Shown: positions 45,906 through 57,443, counted from the first letter of the stretch. The stretch: 64,000 nucleotides of DNA from Perognathus longimembris pacificus (GCF_023159225.1 NC_063176.1:5034963-5098962), one strand, 5' to 3'. Translations and numbers: made by a program. Notes: a model not told the origin generated them from the letters alone.

Positions 45906-46876
45906 GCTTTCAAAATAAAAGGGAGAGACAAATTCCAGAGTGCATGCAATTTTTCTAAGCCAATAAGAAAAGGGGAGAAGGAGTTGGGCAAAATTTCCCA
46001 ACAGATGTTTGGTTTTGCTATTTTAATACAAGCATGGAAAAAATCCCACTGGTCAAGATTCTGCATTAGAAACAACATGTTTTCCTGTGCAGTTTCTAAC
46101 TGCATTACAGAGTCAAAATTCACTGTTTACAGATACATCTTCTGTGATCGTTTACAAAGTAAATCGTGTGCAGAGCCTGGTTTTGTGTTAACATAAGCTT
46201 TATCATAAGGAACCAGGAAAGGTTTGATGTAAATTGCACTGTCAACAAGAACATAGATATTTTCTCAGATGTTTCTATGGGGTGGAACAATTGATTCTTA
46301 TGTAATTATCGCTTATGAGATTAAGGTAATTTAGGCTCCACACCCTTTATTTACTGAGTCATTTCTCTCTTGGTGATTTGCAACCATTGAGTTTAAGATG
46401 TCTTCAGTGAACTGGAAACAGTTGGCTGGAGAGTCGTTCCTAGTGGGATCGCATCCAATGAAAACCATATGCTGACTCTGCCTTTCAGCTAGTACTTTGG
46501 GGGGATTTTTCACCTTCCATCTGAGTCTGTATTTTTGAGGGCTTTAAAATGCTTCACTCTACAACAGATTTTGTCTCTAGAAACAACCCTTAGTTATCCT
46601 TTAGATTAAGTAAGAATTTGTTACAGACATATTTAGCTCTTTGGGTTCTCCCTTACCTTCAACAGTGTCTCCCAACAACTCAATGGGCACTAATGTTTAC
46701 TCAACTGATAAATCTCAGATACTTTTTTATAATGCCTAAAACTGGCACAACAACGACAAGAGGTAACAAAGAGCCAACTGAGACTCAATAATTAGCAGTT
46801 AGCAAAGTGCCAGTTTTCTTTTATATGTTGGACTCTAGGCCCATCAGAGGAAGTTAGTTTTTACCAGGAGAGCCAG

Positions 46877-46877
<1 letters not shown>

Positions 46878-46935
<58 letters not shown>

Positions 46936-46936
46936 A
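46878..46936. repeat. (TAAA)n, about 15 copies
   Basis: Uninterrupted taaa repeat. Confidence 0.97.
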
Positions 46937-47253
46937 TTGATAATAAAAGCAAATGAAGTAAAGAGATCTGATAGTTGAAACTGCCTAATTGATTTCTTCT
47001 TTATTGTCCTTAGGATCCTTTCCTACTATATGTATTTAAATGCACTTTTATTAATGAACATGTTTGAGCAGGCTCAATATTTTTAATATATCATACATTT
47101 TATAGAGCAACCCCTTTATGTAATGTGCAGGTGAAATTTTACCACATGTCCCCCAAATGGTGCCTTTTCTAGGTCTGTAAGATGGGTAGAATTCAAACTC
47201 TGCTGTGGAATGTAAAGTCTGCAAACTACTGACTTTAAGACATTCCCATCTCA

Positions 47254-48153
47254 ATGTAAACTGGTTCAGCCACTCTGGCAAGCAGTATGGAGATTCCTCA
47301 GAAAGCTAAATATAGAACTCCCCTATGACCCAGAAACCCCACTTTTGGGTATTTATCCAAAAAACCACAAACAAAATCACAGTAAAGCCACCAGCACAAC
47401 AATGTTCATTGCAGCGCAATTTGTCATAGCGAGAATCTGGAACCAACCCAGATGCCCCTCTGTAGACGAATGGATCAGGAAAATGTGGTACATATACACA
47501 ATGGAATTTTATGCCTCTATCAGAAAGAATGACATTGCCCCATTTGTAAGGAAATGGAAGGACTTGGAAAAAATTATACTAAGTGAAGTGAGCCAGACCC
47601 AAAGAAACATGGACTCTATGGTCTCCCTTATAGGGAATAATTAGCACAGGATTAGGCAGTCACAGCAGAGGATCACAAGAGCCCAATAGCTATACCCTTA
47701 TGATCACATAAGATGATGCTAAGTGAAATGAACTCCATTTTATGGAAATGATTGTTATATCACAGTTGTAACTACTTTCAACATCCCATGTGTATCTGTA
47801 GTTTATACTGTTGATGATGTTCTTGTATCACCTTCTTGGATTGTACCTACACTATCTCTGTAATCTTATCTGAGTATATTGGAAACCGTGTATACTGGTA
47901 TTAGAATTAGGAAATTGAGAGGGAATACCAAAATTGAGAGACAAAGGGTAAATTAAGAGAAACAACAACAAAAGCAATACTTGCAAAACTGTATGGTGTA
48001 AGCGAACTGAACACCTCAGGGGGGGAAGGGGGAGGGGGAGGGGGCATGAGAGACAAGGTAACAAACAGTACAAGAAATGTATCCAATGCCTAACGTATGA
48101 AACTGTAACCTCTCTGTACATCAGTTTTATAATAATAATAATAATAATAAAAA
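47254..48153 (+). mobile_element. 900-bp 5'-truncated young L1 with target-site duplication
   Basis: Begins in ORF2 (actggttcagccactctggc) and holds the ORF2 C-terminal motif MWYIYTMEFYASIRKN, then the 3' UTR with a G-rich tract (48018-48042) and an ATA/A tail. Perfect 17-bp duplication aagacattcccatctca at 47237-47253 and 48154-48170, at a ttt|aag site. The encoded ORF2 end is still largely readable, so the insertion is fairly recent. Confidence 0.95.
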
Positions 48154-48439
48154 AAGACATTCCCATCTCACATCAGAATGTGGGCAACCCAAAATAGAAA
48201 GAATGAAAGTCAGGTTCTCTGTCTAAATGAAACTGCTTCTAAACTCTGAAAAGGCTTTTAAATGTGAAATGTGCTCACGTGTTAACACATAAGAGAAATA
48301 TTTATAAGTATTATCAGTAATTGCAAATCACGTAAACATACCAGGCACTCCATGGGGCCTGAGACACCAACATAAAAGCATTTTTACATTTGAGGAATTT
48401 GCAGCCTAGTGGATCTTCTATTTAACTAGAAATATTTGC

Positions 48440-48622
48440 TTTGGGGTCAGGTGTGAGGGCGTGCCTGTTATCCTGGCAACTTGAGAGGCAGTGCAAAAGT
48501 GAGAGACCCTCCCACAAACAAACTAAGGCAAAGAGGACTTGGAGGTATCATTCAAGTGGCAGAGCATCTCCCTCAAAGCTCTGAGATTGATCCCCAACAT
48601 TGCCACAAAACAAAAACAAAAC
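48440..48622 (+). mobile_element. degraded composite SINE
   Basis: ggtgtgagggcgtgcctgtt head, caagtggcagagcatctccc tail with gattgatccccaac. Lies 220 bases upstream of TMPRSS11D exon 2. Confidence 0.6.
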
Positions 48623-48840
48623 CTAGAACTATTTGCTTTATAATGCCTAACTCCATCTTCTAACCAGTCTTGTGAGGTAGAGGGGCTTGTTCAATCCAGA
48701 CTCATTCCCAGGACCACATTTCCATACCTAGATCTATGTCCAAGCTAAGGAACTATAAAGACAGAGAGATGACCACGGACGGTGAAATGGTGGATTGGTT
48801 TAGTGAAATGAGTCAACCTTACTTTTCCTCCTTTTCTCAG

Positions 48841-48962
48841 GCCAGCACGGGTGGTGTCAAGTTCAAGATTTCTGAATCCATTTGTTGTCGCTTTGGTCGT
48901 CATTGCCGGGGTGGCGCTTGTGGCCATGGCCATAGGTTTACTTATTCATTTTCTAGCTTTTG
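48841..48962 (+). CDS. TMPRSS11D: TMPRSS11D exon 2: cytosolic tail and transmembrane anchor
   Basis: A pyrimidine-rich acceptor (ttttcctccttttctcag) and donor ttttg|gtaagt bound 122 bases, phase 2 in and phase 1 out. Residues 3-43 read RPARVVSSSRFLNPF, then a hydrophobic helix made of Val, Ala, Ile, Leu and Gly with no charges (about 17-38), then HFLAF. Basic residues on the N-terminal side (Arg3, Arg6, Arg12) fit a type II orientation with the N-terminus in the cytosol. Confidence 0.95.
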
Positions 48963-49669
48963 GTAAGTATCAATGAATATTACTTTTCAGATTAATAATT
49001 CTCGTTTCAGATTAAAAATCTGATCTCTGTTTTGTTACTACATTTATTTCTGAATATAAGGAGGTCATACTTAGAACGTTTTGTTGAATATACGTTCACA
49101 TCTATGTTGTCTTTCTGTCAGCATATTATCGCTCTTTTGATAGGAAAAGCATACTTTCTAATAAGTCAAATATTGTTAGCCTGGCAAAGAGCATTGCAGA
49201 AAAATTTTAAAAAATCTTTTTTATTTCCTCTTCTTTGTATGCTAACATTTGCTTATTACTGTTTTTGTTAATATCTTGTTAATATCTTACCTTCTTCACC
49301 CAATAAACTGACAAAATCAAGAGTAAATTATTGCAAAAATAAGTTATGTTGCATAACTCAATGGATGTACCTAATTGGATGTTCCAACTGGATGTACCTA
49401 ATTTGCTGTTAAGTCATGCTCATAATACTAAAAGCACATTGAATGTTGCTAAAGAGTGGTGAGAATAACCAATAGATAAATTTACAGTTGAGTAGTGAAA
49501 AGGAGTAATGCCAAACTTTGAAAAAGATTATGAACTTCATTTGTTTCTTTTTTTAATTTTTCATATTGGCAATAAATTGGAAAACATGAACAAGAAAAAA
49601 CAATATAAAGATATATAACAAGGAATCAAGATAACATTTTTAGTATTACTTACTTCCTTATTTTTACTT

Positions 49670-50400
49670 TGGATATAATTATTGAAATCCTGTGTACACC
49701 AGATGTGAGAGTGTGAAGGGAAAAAAGAAAAAGAACATTTCAAATCTAACACCCACATGTCAGGGAGACTGTACACCGTTTGGTTCTCTGTTCTTGGTTT
49801 ATCACGCTCTAGTCCCATCCATTTCCCAGAGAATGCCATTATTGAATCCTTTCTAATGACAGTGTAAAATTCCATGGTGTATAGGTACTGCATTTTTGGA
49901 ATCCATTCATCTGTAGTGGGTCATCTGGGTTGTGTCCATATCTTGGCTATTATGAACAGTGCAGCAATAAAACAAAGTACACAAGATTCAAGATACCAAA
50001 ACACAGGAAAAACAAAAGACGACAGCCGTGGGAGAAAAGCACCAAATAGCAAGACCCAAGCGCCCCTCAGAACCCCAAATATAAGGAAAAAAAGGTCCTC
50101 TTCTGAAAATGTCCAATTATTTTCAGATGAGTCTATATTCCCAACCTCATATATGAGCTATACATGAGCACCCCCCAGGGAAGATGGGAGGAGGGCACAG
50201 AATGAGTGGAAAGTGGGTCAAAACAATAATAATAATAATAATATAGCAGAGGGGACATCAGCTACATTGGACATTGATGAAAGTGAACTAAGCAACTCAT
50301 GAGTGGGGATGGGAAGGAGCGAATGAGTGAAAGAGGAAACAGGTGTTAAAAAACAAAAGGAACGTAATGTACGTATCACCGGGAATGGAAGAAATGGCTT
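49670..50400. mobile_element. 5'-inverted L1 (twin-priming type)
   Basis: 49670-49975 is the reverse complement of the ORF2 C-terminal region (its minus-strand frame reads LYTMEFYTVIRKDSI). 49976-50400 reads on the plus strand as L1 3' UTR-like sequence with an AAT repeat. Head-to-head arrangement of this kind arises by twin priming. Confidence 0.7.
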
Positions 50401-50513
50401 TATTGGTAAGGTTCACAGACTTCGTATGCTATGTAGAGTAGAATGATAATTTTCGTCATTGTAAAGGTTAAAATGTGTACTGTGAAATATAGGTAGTAAT
50501 TTAAACTCAATAA

Positions 50514-50514
<1 letters not shown>

Positions 50515-50556
<42 letters not shown>
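50515..50556. repeat. (CA)n microsatellite
   Basis: About 21 CA dinucleotides without an obvious adjoining SINE. Confidence 0.95.
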
Positions 50557-50559
<3 letters not shown>

Positions 50560-51644
50560 AGAAAGAACCGAATTTATAGAATGTCCCATTGTAAATGGGA
50601 ATAAAAGACTGACCGTGAAAACTTTGAAAATTTCCAAGGGTACATTAAAAATACCAAGATAGGAGAAAAAAGTAACAAGGAACCAACCTCTAAACTGATC
50701 AAACGTTATGATTTTTGTCTAAATTTTACTTTTGATCACACTGTGATTGAATTACTTTGAGGTAACTATCCCTAAGATAAATCACAGAGTAGAAAAAAGT
50801 AATGACATTGAGTTTGAGATTCAATTAATTGGTTTATTCTGAATCACATTGCATTGTTCTATTTTAAATGCAAGACAGAAGCCAAGTAAACCGTGCTCCA
50901 GTTGTAGTCCATTGATCATTCCGGGGCCAAAATGACTTGTTTCCCCTCCCCCGATGAAGAGGATCCCCTTCCCCTTAGGGTTGCCAACCTCTTTCTCTAA
51001 TTAGGATATTTTTATGCGTGTAAATGATCAAGTGAAAGCAGGGTCTGTAAGTTTATGTCTACATCCATGATGTTTCTGAGTTCCACACAGATGCATTTGA
51101 GGGATTCTTATTTCATTCGCCTTAGTGAAAAATAATTCACAGTGTACAATCACAATCAATATTTTATCGGTTATGTTCTAGCTTACTTGAGTAAACTGAT
51201 AACACATCTAATCTGAAAGAATACCACTTAGAATAATTTTTAATTATGACTTGAATTCTTCCTTAATGATAAATGAATGCTAACGTATTACAGATATTCA
51301 TCCACATGGTTGAATCAGTGAACCACAAATCTCCTTAAGGCATAATAGGAATAAAATTAGAGTGATTCTGAACAATCTGCTTCAAATAATAATATTACTC
51401 AGATTTTCACACATCTTTAACAGTCCTGGCTTTGGCTATCACTTTAAAAACTGTCATCTCAGAAATGATGTTCTGGTGAAAGTGTGTACATATGACATAG
51501 AATGCCCAATTATTGTGCCTTTCACTCAATCTGTGTCTATTATATTTGCTCTTAATATGTCTTTACTTCTTTACCCATAGAAACTATCAGTGGTTAAAAT
51601 GCTGACTAAAACCTAGTCATAACTCAAAAAAAAAAAGAAAAACG

Positions 51645-51765
51645 GGTGGGGTAGTACATATCTACAATCTCGGCACTCAGCAGACTGACTAGGAAGGTCG
51701 AAAGTGCAGCTTGGGCTAAATGGTGAGATCTTGCCCAAAGGAAAACTAAAACAAGAACAGGGGGG
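51645..51765 (+). mobile_element. degraded B1-like SINE
   Basis: gggtggggtagtacatatct, ggcactcagcagactgac, gggctaaatggtgagatc resemble an old 7SL-derived monomer. About 200 bases before TMPRSS11D exon 3. Confidence 0.6.
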
Positions 51766-51962
51766 GGTAGGGGGGAGGAAGAAAGGGAGAGAGAGAGTTC
51801 ATTATAGTTCCATTTATATTGAGTATGAAATTCTCTTTTTATTTTCAGGAAGGCAAATCAAATTGTGTAGTATACTTTCCACAATCCTAACTATGAAAGA
51901 TTCAACGACTTGGTTCTCAGTAATAAACACTAATCCTTCCTTTTCCTTTTTCTTTTTTTCAG

Positions 51963-52081
51963 ATCGAAAAGCATGTTTTTACCGTAGCAGCTTTCAAATA
52001 CTAAATGTTGAATATACTGATGAGCTAAGTTCACCAGCTACAAAGGAATATAGAATTTTGAGTGAACAAATTGAGTCTATG
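51963..52081 (+). CDS. TMPRSS11D: TMPRSS11D exon 3: start of stem / SEA domain
   Basis: Acceptor ctttttttcag|at and donor tctatg|gtatat bound 119 bases, phase 1 in and phase 0 out, encoding residues 44-83. It contains FYRSSFQILNVEY and SPATKEYR, followed by an amphipathic segment ending EQIESM. Cys48 (KACFYR) in the juxtamembrane stem is unexpected; the human residue there is Ser or Tyr as I recall. The frame is also open upstream into the intron from 51704, which is chance. Confidence 0.95.
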
Positions 52082-52179
52082 GTATATGAATATCTGCCTT
52101 TATTTCTATATCATTAATACAGTTATACACATAAAATTATAAGATATATTTTCAGTTGCTAGAAGCACTGTATGTTTTC

Positions 52180-52870
52180 CTCCTTTTTTATTGTAAAAGT
52201 GATATACAGAGGAGCTAGCGTTACATAAGTCAGGTATTGAGTATATTTCTTTTGAGCAGTGTCACCCCTTCCCTCATTTTCTCCAAGTGTTTTCCCTCCT
52301 GAACCCCTCTCCCCACCATTTCCAACACAGTACCTGGTGAATATCACTGTTGAATTAGCTCACCCTTTGTCCCACAATTCTGTGCTTCCCTTTCCCCTGC
52401 CCAAAACAGATAAACTTATATACAAGAGAAAGGGTACGGACATCAAATATGGTGACAAAAGAGGAAAAAAGGTTTAAAAAAAGCGAAAAGTAGGGGCTGG
52501 GAATGTTGCCTAGTAGCAAGAGCGCTTGCCTCCTATACATGAAGCCCTGGGTTCGATTCTCCAGCACCACATATATAGGAAATGGCCAGAAGTGGCGCTG
52601 TGGCTCAAGTGGTAGAGTGCTAGCCTTGAGCAAAAAGAAGCCAGGGACAATGCTCAGGCCCTGAGTCCAAGCCCTAGGACTGGCAAATAAATAAATAAAT
52701 AAAAAGCAAAAAGTAAAACATAAAACCTCTAGTTTCCACTTCTTGAAGTTCATTTTTTATAAGCATCGTTTCATATGGTCATTTATTTGCACATAGCTAT
52801 TGAGCCCTTGTGATCCTCTCCAAAGGATGTCTTCCTTTGGTCTCACTGTGTGAATGTTTATAGTTGATTT
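52180..52870 (-). mobile_element. L1 3' end split by an ID dimer
   Basis: 52180-52490 and 52690-52870 form one minus-strand L1 3' UTR (ttattgtaaaagtgatatac at the left; ttgagcccttgtgatcctct at the right) interrupted by the SINE at 52493. Confidence 0.8.
52493..52706 (+). mobile_element. ID-like dimer with (AAAT)n tail
   Basis: ggggctgggaatgttgcc start, two monomers, ends caaataaataaataaataaa. Imperfect flanking repeat around aaaagcgaaaagta / aaaagcaaaaagta. Confidence 0.9.
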
Positions 52871-52957
52871 TATCGTGTTCAAGTATAATTTTTTGCCTTT
52901 TATTTTCCGTTGGGTTTAACTTCCCCCTCCTTTTGGTGTAGAAAAATATGTTTCTCT

Positions 52958-53165
52958 GTACTTTTTTTATTGTCAAGGTGATGTCCAGAATGGTTACAGT
53001 TACAAATTTCAGGTAATGAGTGTATTTCTTTTTGAACAGTATCTCTCCTTCCCTTGTTTTTGCCAAGATTTATTCCCCCCTCTGGAGCTTCTCCCCCACA
53101 AGTTGTATAGTTCTTTTTCAACATAGGATCTAGTGAGTATTGCTGCTACGTTAGTTTCTGTACTG
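52958..53165 (-). mobile_element. L1 3' end fragment
   Basis: tttttattgtcaaggtgatg, gaatggttacagttacaaat motif followed by the pyrimidine-rich region. Confidence 0.75.
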
Positions 53166-53189
53166 TTTCTTTCCTTTTTCATTTATTTA

Positions 53190-53405
53190 TTTTTAGTGTT
53201 GCTGGCATCTGAACTCAGGACCTTAGAACTTGCTATGCTGGTGCTCTACCACTTGAGCTACACCTCCAGCCTGTTTTGTTCCTGATTATTTTGGAGATAG
53301 AGCCTAGTAGACTTCTCTTTCCAATCTGTTCTCCGATTTTGATCCTCCAAATCTCAGCTTCCTGAGTACTTAAGATTAAAGACACAAGCCACTGATGCCT
53401 TGCTT
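53190..53405 (-). mobile_element. composite B1/ID-like SINE
   Basis: gtgctctaccacttgagcta then gagtacttaagattaaagac. Confidence 0.75.
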
Positions 53406-53561
53406 CTTTGTACTTTTTCTGACTTGATTTGCTAGTATGTTAGTACTTATTCACATTTTCTTATGCTATGAGTGAAAATGGTTAGCAAAGTTGTGAATAA
53501 ATATTCATTATATTTGTATATGACTTCAAATATGGGAAGTCTTTCTCTTTTCTTTTTGTGA

Positions 53562-53790
53562 CCTTTCTGGTGGCTTGAACTTAGGGCCTGCGCACTGTCC
53601 CTGAGCTTTTGTGCTCAAATCTAATGCTCTACCACTTGAGCCACATCTCCACTTCCAACTTTTTGGGTGGTTAATTGGAGATGAGAATCTCATGGACTAC
53701 TGAGCTGCAGCTGACTTTGAACCATAATCCTCAAATCTCAGCCTCCTGAGTAGTTAGGATTACAACTGTGAGCCACCAGTGCCCAGCTTG
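53562..53790 (-). mobile_element. composite B1/ID-like SINE
   Basis: gcttgaacttagggcctgcg, accacttgagccacatctcc, gagccaccagtgcccagct. Confidence 0.88.
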
Positions 53791-53844
53791 GGAAGTCTTT
53801 CTCCAAAATTGTCATGGATTAGATGACTGATGAATAATCAGTGG

Positions 53845-54010
53845 GTCATCAAGGAAATAAAGGAGGTAGATAAAAAGAACTCTAGAATGAAGTTAAAATG
53901 AAGGGTGGTGTAACATTGTCTAAAAACAAATGTAATTATTACCTTATACCTATGTAAATGTAACCCCCCTGTACATCACCTTTTCAATAAAGACAAAAAT
54001 GTTTTTTAAA
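53845..54010 (+). mobile_element. L1 3' end fragment
   Basis: taacccccctgtacatcacc followed by ttttcaataaagacaaa, the plus-strand L1 terminal motif. Confidence 0.65.
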
Positions 54011-54029
54011 TGGAAATATAACTTATCAT

Positions 54030-55010
54030 GACTTTGGAAATATAACAAAAGTAGTACTAAAAAGCAGGCCTATATCTACGAATGCCTGCAGTTAAAAAAA
54101 AATCATCAGACAGATGACAAATAAATGACATAATGATGTACTACAAGCTGTTAGCAAAAAGAACAAGCCACACCCCAAATTAGTAGGCATAAAGAAATAA
54201 TAAATATGAGGGAGAAAATAATAACAAGTATGAAAATAAAGTCTGATACCAAACAAGAGTGTCCACTCTTTTTGCTCTTATTCAATGTAGTGCAAAAATT
54301 CTTAGCAACAGTAACAAGATGGAGGAAGAAATAAAAGGAGAAAAGAAGAAAACTCTATTTTTGGAAGTTATGATCCTATAAAGATCACCAAAACATTCCT
54401 AGATTCCTAAGAACATACAAAGAATCAATGAAACAAAATGTTGGTTCTTTGAAAAGATAATACTGACAACCCCTCAGCTATAGTCATCAAAAGAAGGAGG
54501 GAAAAGATCAAAATTAATAAAATTACAAATGATAATGTGGACATCACAATAAATACCAATGAAAAGCTCATTACAGATTACTTTGAAAATTTATGCTGTA
54601 ATATAATGGTAACTCTAGAAGAAATAGAAAATATTTCCATATGCATAAGACCTGAATAAATTGGTGTCAACTACTTACACCAGACTACAATAAGAAATGA
54701 GATTGAATTAGTAAAATAGTCTCCAGACAAACAAAACGAAATCCCAATATCAGACAGATACAATGCCAAGTTTAGGCATTTAATGTACTATGATCAAGTT
54801 TACCCCATGTCTAGTACTGTTCTTTAATTTTGCCCCCTTCCTTTTTTCCTTTTTCAGCAAGTGTAAGTTTGATTATTCTATGTATGTATACATATATAAT
54901 GTATTTCTATAATATTGACCCTCAATAGCTTTTCTATATGTCAGCAACAAAGAGGCAGAGAAAGAAATATTTTTTAAATCCCACTCACAATAGCTTCAGA
55001 AACCATTTCA
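54030..55010 (+). mobile_element. old L1 ORF2 remnants
   Basis: caaattagtaggcataaaga, aaagaatcaatgaaacaaaa and tcaaaattaataaaattaca follow the mammalian ORF2 endonuclease/RT region order. A displaced piece (54240-54350) and a later ORF2 piece (54920-55010) show internal rearrangement and deletion. Confidence 0.75.
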
Positions 55011-55689
55011 GCCTCTGCATTTGCTTCAGATTAGACATGAGCCACCAGCACTTGGCTTGGTTTCAAGAGTCACAAGACTAACATTTCTCTGGGGGAAAAA
55101 AAAAACTACTTTTCTAAACAACTATTTGGTATGTGATATTGGCCCACAAATTTGAATGACATCTGATAAATTGTGGTGTATTCAGTATTGATAACCTTCT
55201 TTCCTTTTGTTCACTTGCCCACCGTCTCTAGAAGCGTGGACTAAGGTCCTATCTCAATGCACTAGTCAGCATTCTAAGTTCTCCAGCTTCCTAGTTTCCT
55301 GCCCTCCACACTCACATGGGTATCACCTCATATAAGGAAATTTCCTTTCCGTTATGGAACCATACGCGTGGCCCCGTAACACAGGAGAACCGTGCCAGCC
55401 ACCGAAGCACTCCTTGCTGACAGGGAATTTTATACCCCATGACAGTTATCATGGATGGGACTGAGGAATGATTCAGGGGAATAGTTACGGTTAGGTGAAG
55501 AAATTGCCAACCAGTGTGACAAGGAACCTCCAATACATAGTTATGAATCAGAAAGGACCAGCAAAAGGTTACTCTTTGCTCCTTTGCTCCCTTCTCGTCA
55601 AGTATTTCAGTACTTGAAATGGTCATTTCATTACCACTCATTTTAATCTGCTTTCCTCTAGTTACACTCATTTTAATTTTTTGCATACT

Positions 55690-56110
55690 ATTATTTATTG
55701 GAAGGATGATCAACAGGGGGGTTACAGTAAAGTAATGAGTACTTTTTTTTTTTTTTTGCCAGTCGTGGGGCTTGAACTCAGGGCCTGAGCACTGACCCTG
55801 GCTTCTTTTTGCTCAAGACTTAGCACTCTACCACTTGAGTCACAGTGCCACTTCTGGCTATTTCTGTTCATGTGATGCTGAGGAATCGAACCCAGGGCTT
55901 CATGAAGTACGCAAGGCAAGCGCTCTAACACTAGGTCACATTCCCATTCCAGTACATTTCTTTTTAAAAACACAGTTACTCCCTCCCTCATTTTCTCCCG
56001 CTTACCACTCTCCACTCTTCTCTCCCCCAAGTTGGAAAGTTCATTTCCAACATTCCACTCATTTTGAAAGCAGCCATTGGGAATCACATTTCTTGAGTTG
56101 TGTGAGTGGA
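55690..56110 (-). mobile_element. L1 3' end split by an ID dimer
   Basis: gggggttacagtaaagtaat to 55741, then the SINE, then acatttctttttaaaaacac and a pyrimidine-rich stretch. The ID dimer occupies 55745-55952 on the minus strand (gccagtcgtggggcttgaac to cacattcccattcc), with the short duplication agtac. Confidence 0.82.
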
Positions 56111-56209
56111 CATTTCTTCTACTGACACAGCTCTTTCCCCAACTATTACTATGCAGTAACTATCACTATGGGCTATCACAGAAATTCTCATGTAGTAAAA
56201 CACATGATA

Positions 56210-56370
56210 CAATGAGAATGGCCCTCCAGTAGAGACTCATCTTGTCCACGATCATCTCCACTTGATAGATGAAGAAATTGGAACCGCTTCAAGAAATTAT
56301 ATAACCTGCCTAAATCAATCCCATGTTTTGTGATGAATCTGAACTGAACTCAGCTAAAAACTTATTTTCT
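56210..56370 (-). mobile_element. MIR remnant
   Basis: cttgatagatgaagaaattgg and ttatataacctgcctaaatc match the minus-strand MIR core in order. About 100 bases before TMPRSS11D exon 4. Confidence 0.6.
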
Positions 56371-56467
56371 ATTCTTCACTAGTACAAGCCTCAGGTTGCA
56401 AAGTTGAAAGAAAAGAAAGGAACAACTGTACTTATAGAAATCTCTTCCCACCCCCTTCTTTCTACAG

Positions 56468-56535
56468 ATTAGTAATATATTCAAGGAATCAAATTTAAGA
56501 AATCAGTTCATCAGAGCTCATGTTATCAAACTGAG
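56468..56535 (+). CDS. TMPRSS11D: TMPRSS11D exon 4: SEA domain
   Basis: Acceptor ttctttctacag|att and donor aactgag|gtgagt bound 68 bases, phase 0 in and phase 2 out. They encode residues 84-105 plus two bases, reading ISNIFKESNLRNQFI and RAHVIKL. FKESNLRNQFIRAHV is, from memory, identical to the human protein over 15 residues, which makes this exon diagnostic. Confidence 0.95.
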
Positions 56536-56689
56536 GTGAGTGAAACTATATTAAAAGCTATGTAAGCACCAATGCAATATGACACCTTTGACTTCAGTAT
56601 ACAGCAATGATAATGAGTGACATGATCATGTGATTTAATATAGTATGAAATAGCATGAAAACAGTGCACCTTAAAAAAAATTAAAACCA

Positions 56690-56800
56690 TGTCAAGCTGG
56701 CTCATGTCTGTAACCCAAGCCACTCCAGAGGCTGACATCTGAGGATGGCAGTCTGAAGCCAACCTGGGCAAGAAAGTCCTTGAGATGCTTATCTCCAAAT

Positions 56801-56845
<45 letters not shown>

Positions 56846-56965
56846 ACTGGAAGTGGAGCTGTAGCTGAAGTGGCAGAGCACTAACCTTCAGGAAAAAAGA
56901 AACCTCAAGGACAGCACTCGGACTCTGAGTTCAAGCCCCAGAACCAGCACAAAAACAAACAACCA
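56690..56965 (+). mobile_element. composite SINE with (CA)n inside the linker
   Basis: B1-like head (ggctcatgtctgtaacccaa) to 56798, CA repeat 56801-56840, then the ID-like tail (aagtggagctgtagctgaag). The repeat sits exactly in the A-rich junction between the two SINE halves. Confidence 0.88.
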
Positions 56966-56967
56966 AC

Positions 56968-57095
56968 AAAAAACATGCGCAAAATACCATGCACAAAATG
57001 AGGGAAGAGGTGACAATGTTCACAAAGAAACACGCTATTAACTATAAGCCCTCTGTACATCATCTGTACAATAGAAAAAAATCATGCATGATTTA
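56968..57095 (+). mobile_element. L1 3' end fragment
   Basis: gaggtgacaatgttcacaaa followed by ccctctgtacatcatctgta. Confidence 0.6.
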
Positions 57096-57443
57096 TTTGG
57101 CTACTAATGTAAATAACCATATATTATTTGAGTTCCTAATAGGATAAAAAATCATTGCAGGGAAAGCAGTACAGTAATAGAATCATTTTATTGTATGAAA
57201 CCAGTGTGTCACTCATAATTCAGTCTTTCTAACACTGCCTAGTGGAGTTGCACAATACTCTGGCCTTGGGTGGTTTCATCCAAATTAAGATACCAGGGCC
57301 AACTCAAAAGTGGCTTTCAGGTTTCATCTGCCTTGAATGCTATAATAAAAGGATATTAGGCCAAATCCTTGACATTAGTCATGGAGTAATAATTGGAAAG
57401 AGTAGCAGCATGCATTATTTGCAGGAATTTGCCATTCTTATAT

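Larger units (their letters stand above)
31119..48840 (+). other. TMPRSS11D: TMPRSS11D intron 1 (17.7 kb)
   Basis: Very long first intron between the start codon and the anchor exon. Contents listed separately: probable retrocopy (31549-32173), Tigger-like remnant (34380-34610), L1 ends near 35733, 38640, 39640-41830 and 47254-48153, SINEs, a large pyrimidine tract (42543-42812), a MIR (45745-45905) and a TAAA repeat. Unassigned, repeat-poor stretches: 32400-34370, 34620-35390, 36380-38150, 42820-43920 and 45280-46860. Confidence 0.85.
48963..51962 (+). other. TMPRSS11D: TMPRSS11D intron 2
   Basis: 3,000-base GT-AG intron holding a 5'-inverted L1 (about 49670-50400), a CA microsatellite (50515-50556) and a degraded B1-like SINE (51645-51765). 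The stretch 50560-51640 is AT-rich with nothing recognised. Confidence 0.85.
52082..56467 (+). other. TMPRSS11D: TMPRSS11D intron 3
   Basis: 4,386-base GT-AG intron composed largely of repeats: minus-strand L1 3' ends (52180-52870, 52958-53165, 55690-56110), two of them split by ID dimers; two composite SINEs (53190-53405, 53562-53790); plus-strand L1 ORF2 remnants (54030-55010); and a MIR remnant (56210-56370). The stretch 55080-55690 is unassigned. Confidence 0.85.

Noticed and set aside
47345..47644. 99-residue frame as a host gene
   Set aside because: It is the C-terminal piece of L1 ORF2 in a 5'-truncated insertion.
51704..51962. In-frame upstream extension of TMPRSS11D exon 3
   Set aside because: Intronic: a clean pyrimidine-rich acceptor at 51961-51962 gives the phase needed by the previous exon.
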